A stretch of 39,438 nucleotides of DNA from Corynebacterium xerosis NBRC 16721 = ATCC 373 (GTDB taxonomy: Bacteria; Actinomycetota; Actinomycetes; Mycobacteriales; Mycobacteriaceae): the NCBI RefSeq assembly GCF_001552415.1, contig NZ_BCRD01000009.1, forward strand, positions 1 to 39,438, read 5' to 3'. Shown one piece after another: positions 31,098 to 36,908 of the stretch. Positions within the stretch are counted from its first letter, which is position 1. Each line of letters begins with the position of its first letter. The notes under the pieces were generated by a model. It did not search any database. It was not told the DNA's origin and saw only the letters and a program-made list of their open reading frames with translations. The translations under genes and the position numbers were made by a program.

Positions 31098-31129
31098 GCT
31101 TGACGACGCCCACGTGGGCGTCGTCAAGC
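31098..31129. terminator. 32-base perfect palindrome after the gyrA operon
   Basis: Arms GCTTGACGACGCCCAC and its exact complement meet at the CACGTG centre. It lies 13 bases past the DUF3566 stop. No U run follows, so termination by it alone is doubtful; it could also be a protein site or a processing stem. Confidence 0.5.
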
Positions 31130-31200
31130 CGAAAACCGGGCAGGTGCGCCATCCGGCGATGTTCGGAGCAAGCGCCCAAAATGGGTGTTGACCAGCCGAT

Positions 31201-31229
31201 TTGGTTTCCTCCGAGAGTCCGGGTTAAGT
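31201..31229 (+). promoter_or_regulatory. Candidate promoter of tRNA-Ile
   Basis: TTGGTT (31201-31206) and TTAAGT (31224-31229) with 17 bases between, in a locally A/T-rich stretch 15 bases before the tRNA. The upstream TTGACC (31188) lacks a matching -10. Confidence 0.45.
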
Positions 31230-31244
31230 TATATCCCGGTTCAG

Positions 31245-31321
31245 GGGCCTATAGCTCAGGCGGTTAGAGCACTTCGCTGATAACGAAGGGGTCGGAGGTT
31301 CAAGTCCTCCTAGGCCCACCA
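31245..31321 (+). tRNA. tRNA-Ile (GAT anticodon)
   Basis: Complete cloverleaf of 77 bases with encoded CCA. Acceptor GGGCCTA/TAGGCCC, D arm AGCTC..GAGC, anticodon loop CTGATAA on a TTCG/CGAA stem, and T arm GGAGG-TTCAAGT-CCTCC. Confidence 0.97.
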
Positions 31322-31329
31322 CGAACGGG

Positions 31330-31370
31330 CCCCGCGCCGACGAAGCGAAAGCTCGTCGGCGCGGGGTTTT
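31330..31370 (+). terminator. Strong intrinsic terminator between the two tRNAs
   Basis: A 16-bp stem with one bulge and a GAAA tetraloop (CCCCGCGCCGACG ... CGTCGGCGCGGGG), followed by TTTT. It would end the tRNA-Ile transcript, so tRNA-Ala 17 bases further probably needs read-through or its own start. Confidence 0.88.
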
Positions 31371-31386
31371 CCGTTGTCCGTGAACC

Positions 31387-31459
31387 GGGGCCTTAGCTCA
31401 ATTGGTAGAGCACCACCTTTGCAAGGTGGGGGTCAGGGGTTCGATTCCCCTAGGCTCCA
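31387..31459 (+). tRNA. tRNA-Ala (TGC anticodon)
   Basis: 73 bases, acceptor GGGGCCT/AGGCTCC with one G-T pair, D arm AGCTC..GAGC, anticodon loop TTTGCAA, T arm AGGGG-TTCGATT-CCCCT. The CCA end is not encoded in full. The Ile-Ala pair beside gyrA matches the mycobacterial ileT-alaT position. Confidence 0.96.
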
Positions 31460-31469
31460 CAACTCATGT

Positions 31470-31493
31470 CCCCTGCCAGTGCGCTGGCGGGGG
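31470..31493 (+). terminator. Hairpin after tRNA-Ala
   Basis: CCCCTGCCAG / CTGGCGGGGG with a TGCG loop, 10 bases past the tRNA. No U run follows, so it is a probable but not textbook terminator. The rest of the gap to 31628 shows no gene. Confidence 0.55.
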
Positions 31494-31628
31494 CATCGTG
31501 TTGCGCGCACGGCGTCGAGCCGCCGGCCTGAGGTGACGAACATCGCGCATCACGACACCGCCGCTCCGGGCCCATGCAGCGCGCTCATGCCGCGCCTCGT
31601 ACATGAAGGCTGAATCGATCCGCGGGGA

Positions 31629-32063
31629 TTAGTCCGGGGCCAGATAGCTGCGGGTGTCGTCGTCGAGAGACGCCAACCACTCAGCTTCCTCCCCTGCCGC
31701 GGGGAGAACGTACCCGTACTCGATCATGTCCGCCGGCGGCAGGTCGACTAGGTAGACCCACACCGTTCGGCGCGGCACGCCCAAGACCTCGCGGACGACG
31801 CCGCTCAGAGCGTCGAGCAGGGCGACCTTCTGCTCGGGGGTGCGCCCGGCACGGATCTGACCGTGTACGAACACCAGTTCGTCGGCGATCGGGGTGCCCC
31901 CGACGAAGTGCCGGTCGGTGTCGACCTCCTCGAAAACGACCTGAGCGAAAAACCCCGGCGCACCGGTGGCCACGGTGTGAGCTGAGGTGATCGCGTGGGC
32001 GAGGGAGGCGCGGGCGTCGGGACCGAGGCGCCCGGTGGAAGTCCGCACGGTATATGTAGGCAT
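31629..32063 (-). CDS. Tautomerase superfamily protein, Cg10062/cis-CaaD type
   Basis: 144 residues starting MPTYTVRT, so Pro is exposed as residue 1 after Met removal. Counting from that Pro, all six catalytic residues known from cis-3-chloroacrylic acid dehalogenase and C. glutamicum Cg10062 are at the same numbers: Pro1, His28, Arg70, Arg73, Tyr103, Glu114. The length also fits this group better than the 62-residue 4-oxalocrotonate tautomerases. Such enzymes hydrate 3-halo- or acetylene carboxylic acids to malonate semialdehyde; the natural substrate of Cg10062 is unsettled. The gene stands alone, facing the two tRNAs. Confidence 0.88.
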   Translation of the reverse strand: MPTYTVRTSTGRLGPDARASLAHAITSAHTVATGAPGFFAQVVFEEVDTDRHFVGGTPIADELVFVHGQIRAGRTPEQKVALLDALSGVVREVLGVPRRTVWVYLVDLPPADMIEYGYVLPAAGEEAEWLASLDDDTRSYLAPD

Positions 32064-32987
32064 GGTGCGAGGATAGGAGTCGGATTGGGGCCGGTCAACC
32101 TTGCCCGAATTCAGAATCGAGAGGCCTTGCGCTGGTCGAAAAGGCTTTCAGGCGGGCGGCTCACCAGGCGGTCCATCTTGCGTTTGGCCGCTTTTCGACT
32201 CCGCGGGGAACCGCTATGCCATCAAGCTGTCCCGCATTTCCTCTCACCTGTCGGTACGTCCTGCTGCGCCTCGATAGGTGGCATCGAGTGGCACTCAGGG
32301 ACGCGGGGAGATGAACGTCAAGCTCACGGCCGCCCTGCTCATGGCGGGCGACCAAACGAAAATTCCTCCGGGACGGTGTATCTCCAACCGGGTCATCTTA
32401 TGTCGCACGCTGGGCCGGTTCACTCGGATCGGCCGACCCCGGGGTGTTCCGACTCCGCACACGCAAGCGCGGAATCGTTGGTGTTCGGATTGACGTCTTC
32501 AGTTGCGGTGCGTCACCGACCCGACGATTGAGTCTGTTTCCCCCGAGTGCAGTTGCACATTGCGCGGCGACAAGGTGCGTGGCGACCCAATGAACTCGAC
32601 CCTCACCCTGAGATTCAGTGAGAGATCCCCACAGCGCCTTTTCGGCCGCCGCAGTCGGGGTATCGTGCTCTCCGCTCATTGGGGATTCGCGACTACTAGG
32701 CGGGTTTCGATCTTTCGAAGGGGCGAGCGACAGTAACGGCAGACGCTTCGGTGATTTGATGCAACTAAATCGCCGAAGCCTCGGCGATTGGTGGCGTTCA
32801 CGACGTGATCCACGTGAAAAAGAGGCCCGAAAGCATGGATATACGAAAGCGGCGCCCTCCCGAGAAATTCGGGAGGACGCCGCTTCGTCGTTCGGTGCCG
32901 GAGTCGTTCGGTGCCGGTGCTGTTCGGTGGTTGTCCCGAAAACCGGTGCCGGATGCCAACCGCCGCCGGTTTCCCGGCGGCCGACTA
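32064..32987. other. 0.9-kb gene-free stretch of unlike composition
   Basis: I find no open frame with recognisable protein character on either strand. From about 32100 to 32830 base composition is less GC-rich than the neighbours and codon-position bias is lost. It holds an inverted repeat GTCGAAAAG/CTTTTCGAC (32135-32143, 32191-32199), a 13-bp hairpin (32745-32757 / 32767-32779) with a further TCGGCGATT copy at 32781-32789, and the terminator at 32847-32885. It may be the decayed remnant of an insertion downstream of the tRNA pair. Confidence 0.5.
32847..32885 (-). terminator. Intrinsic terminator of the Lys/Ala-rich protein gene
   Basis: AAGCGGCG pairs with CGCCGCTT, and CCTCCCGA with TTCGGGAGG, as a two-part stem with a small loop. 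On the minus strand it is followed by TTTCG. It lies about 100 bases past the gene's stop. Confidence 0.75.
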
Positions 32988-34160
32988 TTACTTCTCGTCG
33001 TCGATGATCGGCTTCGGGGCCTCGTCGACCTGCTCCGGCATCTGGGCCGGGTTCGGGGCGCCCGGCTTGGGGGCGTTGCCCTTGCCCTTCGCACCGCCCG
33101 GCTTCGGGGCGCTGGCCTTCGCGCCACCCGGCTTGGGGGCGTTCGCCTTCGGGGCCTTTACCTCGGACTGGACCTTGACCTCGGTCGGGGTGACGTCACC
33201 GGAGACGTCACCGACGGTGCCCTTGGCCTCGTCGGCCTTCTCGGCCTCCTTCTGCGACGCCTTGGCGGCGGCCTCCTCGGCGGCCTTCGCCTCCTGCGTC
33301 TTCTTCTCGGCGGCGGCGCGCTCCTCGGCGGCCTTGGCCTCCGCAGCCTTCTTCGCCTCGTCGGTCTCGGCCTTGGCGGCCTTGTCCTCGGCGGCGTCGG
33401 CGCGCTTGTCGGCGGCGTCGGCCTGCGCGCCGGCAGCGGTGGACTTGGCGGCCGCGGCCTTCTCGGCCGACGCCTCCTTGACCTCCGCGGCCTTCTCGGC
33501 GGCGGCGTCCTTGACCTCGCCGGCCTTCGCCGCGACGGTCTCCTTGACCTCGGCGGCCTTGTTCTTCACCGGCGCCGGATCGACCGGCAGCTTGTCGCCG
33601 GACTTCAGCTTCCACACGATCGCGGCGACGACGGCGGCGACGACGGCGAAGACGATCGAACCGGTGGCGATGCGACCCGACTTCGCGCGGCGGGCCTCCT
33701 TGCCGGACAGCTTGTCGGCGGTCTGCTGGACCTTCTTCTCCAGGTCCTTGCGGGTGGCGGCGGCCTGCTTGGCGGCGTCCTTGCGGGCCTTCTTCGCGTC
33801 GCGGCGGGCCTTGCAGCCCTTCTTCTCCGCGTTCTTGCGCAGCTTGGCCACCTTCTTGGCGGACTGCTTCCGGTTCTTGGCGCCGGTCTTCTTGATGTCG
33901 GCGACGCCGTCGGTGGCCTTGTCGCGCAGGGTCTCCACCTCTGCGGCGACGTCGTCGCCGAAGGTCTGCAGCTGGTCACGGGTGGTGTCCGCGAGGGCCG
34001 ACGCCTTCTTCATGGTCTCCTTGTTGCGCTTTTCGGCGACCTTCTTGGCATCCTGCATCGTGTCGTAGAGTTCGGCGGCCTTCTTGTCGCGGTAGTCGGC
34101 GTAGGCCTCGTATGCCGACTTGGCGCCCTTGAGAGCCAGCGAAACGGTGCTGGGGTACAT
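32988..34160 (-). CDS. Lys/Ala-rich single-pass membrane protein in cwsA position
   Basis: 390 residues, not a family I recognise by sequence. Residues 1-165 are a very basic, heptad-like helical region (many KK, RK and KAR blocks; one Cys). A single TM helix (GSIVFAVVAAVVAAIVWKL) spans about 166-186. Residues 187-330 are an Ala/Lys/Glu coiled-coil-like stretch, and 330-390 a Pro/Gly/Lys repeat (APKPGGAK-like units) with an acidic end. The basic side is probably cytoplasmic. In mycobacteria the gene at this place, between alaT and ppiA on the minus strand, is cwsA, a smaller single-pass protein that interacts with CrgA and Wag31. Equivalence is inferred from position and layout only. AGGAG precedes the ATG. 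Confidence 0.6.
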   Translation of the reverse strand: MYPSTVSLALKGAKSAYEAYADYRDKKAAELYDTMQDAKKVAEKRNKETMKKASALADTTRDQLQTFGDDVAAEVETLRDKATDGVADIKKTGAKNRKQSAKKVAKLRKNAEKKGCKARRDAKKARKDAAKQAAATRKDLEKKVQQTADKLSGKEARRAKSGRIATGSIVFAVVAAVVAAIVWKLKSGDKLPVDPAPVKNKAAEVKETVAAKAGEVKDAAAEKAAEVKEASAEKAAAAKSTAAGAQADAADKRADAAEDKAAKAETDEAKKAAEAKAAEERAAAEKKTQEAKAAEEAAAKASQKEAEKADEAKGTVGDVSGDVTPTEVKVQSEVKAPKANAPKPGGAKASAPKPGGAKGKGNAPKPGAPNPAQMPEQVDEAPKPIIDDEK

Positions 34161-34407
34161 GGTGTGATGCTCTCCTCGTCAGTGTGGACAGTCTCCGCGG
34201 CCACGGCGAGCGCCCGGCGGTTGCCCGGGGGCGCCTCGGTGGCACGGTGTTCACCTACAAGCGTATTCATTTTCCGCACCTCCCGTAGCGCGTTGCGCGA
34301 TCTTCGCGGGGCATCTCAGAGACGGTCGGGCCATGTTCGGGCGGCGTGCGGGCGATGTTCGCGCAGCGCGAACCGGCGCCGCCACGTGGCCGCGCCCCGG
34401 CGATTCG

Positions 34408-34437
34408 TTGTTGCCTGCGCGGAATCGCCGGTATCCT
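34408..34437 (+). promoter_or_regulatory. Promoter of ppiA giving a probable leaderless mRNA
   Basis: TTGTTG (34408-34413) and TATCCT (34432-34437) with 18 bases between. The GTG start at 34445 lies 7 bases after the -10 and has no ribosome-binding site, so transcription probably begins at the start codon. Confidence 0.55.
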
Positions 34438-34444
34438 CGGCCAG

Positions 34445-34981
34445 GTGACTAACAAGACCGCCACCGCAACCGTCCACACCAACCACGGTGACATCGCCAT
34501 CGACCTATTCGGCAATCACGCGCCGGTCACCGTCGACAACTTCGTCGGCCTCGCCGAGGGCACGAAGGAGTACTCCGGGCAGAACGCGTCCGGCACCGAG
34601 TCCGGCCCGTTCTACGACGAGGCCGTGTTCCACCGCATCATCGCCGGCTTCATGATCCAGGGCGGTGACCCGCTGGGCACCGGCACCGGCGGCCCGGGCT
34701 ACAACTTCGACGACGAGATCCACCCGGAGCTCCAGTTCGATCGCCCGTACCTGCTGGCCATGGCCAACGCCGGCAAGCGCGGCGGCCGCGGCACCAACGG
34801 TTCCCAGTTCTTCATCACCGTTGTCCCGACCCCGCACCTCAACGGCAAGCACACCATCTTCGGCGAGGTCGCCGACGAGGAGTCCCGCAAGGTCGTCGAC
34901 GAGATCGCCCGCGTCGCCACCGACCACTGGGATCGTCCGGTGGAGCCGGTCGTCATCACCGGCATCGACATCGCCAAGTAA
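34445..34981 (+). CDS. ppiA: Peptidyl-prolyl cis-trans isomerase, cyclophilin type
   Basis: Cytoplasmic prolyl isomerase of about 178 residues. The GTG at 34445 is preferred over an in-frame ATG at 34346, because the upstream part is unlike cyclophilins and a promoter lies across it. Cyclophilin motifs include TVHTNHGDIAIDLFGNHAPV, FHRIIAGFMIQGGDP (catalytic Arg), MANAGKRGGRGTNGSQFFIT and HLNGKHTIFGEV. It occupies the Rv0009 position. A perfect terminator follows 90 bases after the stop. Confidence 0.95.
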   Translation: MTNKTATATVHTNHGDIAIDLFGNHAPVTVDNFVGLAEGTKEYSGQNASGTESGPFYDEAVFHRIIAGFMIQGGDPLGTGTGGPGYNFDDEIHPELQFDRPYLLAMANAGKRGGRGTNGSQFFITVVPTPHLNGKHTIFGEVADEESRKVVDEIARVATDHWDRPVEPVVITGIDIAK

Positions 34982-35050
34982 AGAGGTTTCCCGCCGGATC
35001 CGCTGCTGAGCGGTTTCCGGACCAGGCCGGCCCCTGCTCTGGGGTCGCCT

Positions 35051-35068
35051 GCCGGGGTTCGCCCCGGC
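35051..35068 (+). other. UUCG-capped hairpin before the ppiA terminator
   Basis: GCCGGGG-TTCG-CCCCGGC, a very stable small stem in the ppiA 3' untranslated region, a few bases before the main terminator. It could protect the 3' end of the mRNA. Confidence 0.55.
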
Positions 35069-35071
35069 CAC

Positions 35072-35106
35072 AGCGCCGACGGACATAGTGTCCGTCGGCG
35101 CTTTTT
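35072..35106 (+). terminator. Intrinsic terminator of ppiA
   Basis: AGCGCCGACGGACA pairs perfectly with TGTCCGTCGGCGCT around the loop TAG, followed by a run of five T. Confidence 0.93.
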
Positions 35107-35221
35107 CGTGCGTTCTCGACGTTCCTGCGCGAAGTCGGCGCCGCACCCGTCCGCCCCGTGACGACGCAACCTTGCACTGAACTCTCAATGTGTACTTCAG
35201 GGGGTAGTGGGGGAGGGGCGG

Positions 35222-35591
35222 TCTTCCACATGTCCACAGGCCTGTGGATGCTTTCGCCGGAGCTTCCTCCACCGTTCCGTCAACGTTCCGGCTGCTTTAC
35301 GACGGCCCGCGGGGCACCCGGAAGGTCTCCCCGATCTTCCACAGGGGTGTCCACACTTGTGGATAATTCCACTGTTGTAATTTACGAAAAGCCGTGCGAA
35401 ACGACTGAAAATCAACTGAACATGAGGTTACGCCGAGACCCTGGGGGCATATCGACGTGTTGTGCACAGCATCATCCACAGCCTGTGGATGGTGTGGACA
35501 AATCATTCCGGCCCCCGGCGGCCTCCGTTACGGAAATCATCCCCGAATCCATCCACAACCATCCACAGGCCTCGCTCCACATTCATCCACA
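35222..35591. other. Cluster of 12 DnaA-box-like sites between ppiA and crgA
   Basis: Within the gene-free stretch 35107-35727. Against TTATCCACA, counting both strands: perfect at 35358-35366; one mismatch at 35472-35480, 35493-35501 and 35583-35591; two mismatches at 35222, 35230, 35243, 35335, 35347, 35484, 35549 and 35559 (starts). Three head-to-head pairs form dyads: 35234-35247 (CCACAGGCCTGTGG), 35351-35362, and 35473-35491 (CATCCACAG-C-CTGTGGATG). A/T-rich pieces lie between (about 35365-35425 and 35588-35618). The 11-mer ATTCATCCACA at 35581 also occurs in the dnaA-dnaN gap at 18800. No gene is seen in the stretch. Confidence 0.75.
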
Positions 35592-35727
35592 AATTACACC
35601 GTTGATACACAGTTTTCTGGGGATGGATCCGCGGCCGCCGCCACCCTCCCAGATGACGAATTTCTGTGATTCCATGCCCGAAGCGGGGGTACATAAGCGT
35701 CGTAAAGCACCCCCGTACCCGGGCAAA

Positions 35728-35757
35728 GCAAAACGCCCCGCGCAGAAGCGCGGGGCG
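35728..35757 (-). terminator. Intrinsic terminator of crgA
   Basis: CGCCCCGCGC-AGAA-GCGCGGGGCG (35734-35757), followed on the minus strand by TTTTGCTTTG. It lies 38 bases past the crgA stop. Confidence 0.88.
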
Positions 35758-35795
35758 TGGTGGCCGGGGCAACGCACCCGGCGGGAGGATCGCGG

Positions 35796-36065
35796 TCAGC
35801 GCCAACCCATGGTCATCAGCAGACCCAGCACGAACATGCCGAAACCGATGACGTAATTCCAGGCGTTGAGCTCCACCATGAACGGGATGCTCGGGCCGGC
35901 GATGTAATTGACCACCAGCCACAGCAGGCCAATGGCCATGAGCCCGAACATGATCACCTTGTACCAGGTGGGCGTCTGGGTCGTGTTGATCTTCACCGGG
36001 GTGCGGCTGACCCCGGAGCCACCGGCCGGCGCGTTGGTTGTGCGATTCACCTTTGCCTTGGGCAT
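35796..36065 (-). CDS. crgA: Cell division protein CrgA
   Basis: 89-residue membrane protein with two TM helices ([23 protein letters not shown] and [20 protein letters not shown]) and a basic N terminus [12 protein letters not shown]. In mycobacteria CrgA is part of the divisome, binding FtsZ, FtsQ, FtsI and CwsA. The family features, such as the short periplasmic loop [13 protein letters not shown], are complete. Position between ppiA and pabA as in M. tuberculosis (Rv0011c). Confidence 0.94.
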   Translation of the reverse strand: MPKAKVNRTTNAPAGGSGVSRTPVKINTTQTPTWYKVIMFGLMAIGLLWLVVNYIAGPSIPFMVELNAWNYVIGFGMFVLGLLMTMGWR

Positions 36066-36138
36066 CGGATCCCCATTTCCATCTGATAGTCGGTGCCCGG
36101 AACGGCAACCCGTCCCTCGTCGGCGACCAATCTACCAG

Positions 36139-36144
36139 TATGAT
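36139..36144 (+). promoter_or_regulatory. -10 element of pabA, probable leaderless mRNA
   Basis: TATGAT 8 bases before the ATG at 36153, with no ribosome-binding site between. This spacing is typical of leaderless actinobacterial transcripts. The -35 is weak. Confidence 0.55.
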
Positions 36145-36152
36145 TCTGGCTC

Positions 36153-36818
36153 ATGCGCATCCTCGTCGTCGACAACTATGACAGCTTCGTTTTCAATCTG
36201 GTCCAGTACCTGGGCCAGCTGGGCGAGTCGACGACCGTGTGGCGCAACGATGACGAGCGCCTGGCCGACCCGGCCGCCGTGGCCCGCGAGTTCGACGCCG
36301 TGCTGCTCTCGCCCGGCCCCGGCACTCCCGCCGACGCCGGGCAGACGCCCGCCATGGTCCGCGCCTGTGCCGACGCCGGCACCCCGCTGCTCGGGGTCTG
36401 CCTGGGGCATCAGGCCATCGGCGAGGTTTTCGGCGCCGACGTCGTGCGCGCCGACGAGCTGCTCCACGGCAAGACCTCGCCGGTCGCCCATGACGGCACC
36501 GGCGTGCTGCGCGGCCTGCCCGACCCGTTCATCGCGACCCGCTACCACTCGTTGACCGTCGACGAGGCCACGCTTCCCGACGAACTGGTCGCCACCGCCC
36601 ACACCCCGTCCAGGATGCTGATGGCCATGCGCCACCGCGACCTGCCCATCCATGGCGTGCAGTTCCACCCCGAATCCGTGCTCACCCAGTACGGCCACCG
36701 GATGCTGGCCAACTGGCTCACCGACGCCGGCGGCAACTACTCCGAGACCCTGCTGACCGCGCTCGAGGACGAGCAGGCCGGCTACGAGCGGGCCTTCGAC
36801 GACGTCGTGGCCGGCTGA
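36153..36818 (+). CDS. pabA: Class I glutamine amidotransferase, aminodeoxychorismate/anthranilate synthase component II
   Basis: 221 residues. Supplies ammonia from glutamine to its chorismate-using partner. Catalytic Cys83 is in GVCLGHQAIG, His172 and Glu174 in VQFHPESVLT. The conserved start RILVVDNYDSFVFNLVQYL and SPGPGTP are present. The M. tuberculosis gene here (Rv0013) is called trpG; standing apart from a trp operon, the folate role (PabA) is more likely, or both. It is probably leaderless and convergent with pknB. Confidence 0.93.
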   Translation: MRILVVDNYDSFVFNLVQYLGQLGESTTVWRNDDERLADPAAVAREFDAVLLSPGPGTPADAGQTPAMVRACADAGTPLLGVCLGHQAIGEVFGADVVRADELLHGKTSPVAHDGTGVLRGLPDPFIATRYHSLTVDEATLPDELVATAHTPSRMLMAMRHRDLPIHGVQFHPESVLTQYGHRMLANWLTDAGGNYSETLLTALEDEQAGYERAFDDVVAG

Positions 36819-36835
36819 CCGGCACCCGGAATGCA

Positions 36836-36872
36836 CCGAGGCCCGGCCCCCACGCGGGGGACCGGGCCTCGG
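36836..36872. terminator. Bidirectional terminator between pabA and pknB
   Basis: CCGAGGCCCGG pairs with CCGGGCCTCGG, plus an inner CCCC/GGGG stem with one mismatch. It lies 18 bases past pabA and 36 bases past the pknB stop. No U run, but the stem is very long. Confidence 0.7.
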
Positions 36873-36908
36873 CCATTGCGGTCGGCGGCGCCTACGTGGC
36901 TACCACCT

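Noticed and set aside
32806..32821. parS-like sequence TGATCCACGTGAAAAA
   Set aside because: Three mismatches to the 16-bp palindrome, including both arms, while the four real sites have at most one.
32805..34448. A 547-codon plus-strand frame across the Lys/Ala-rich protein gene
   Set aside because: Leu/Gly-repeat product is the reverse image of Lys/Ala codons. The minus-strand frame has a good ribosome-binding site, a TM helix and a terminator.
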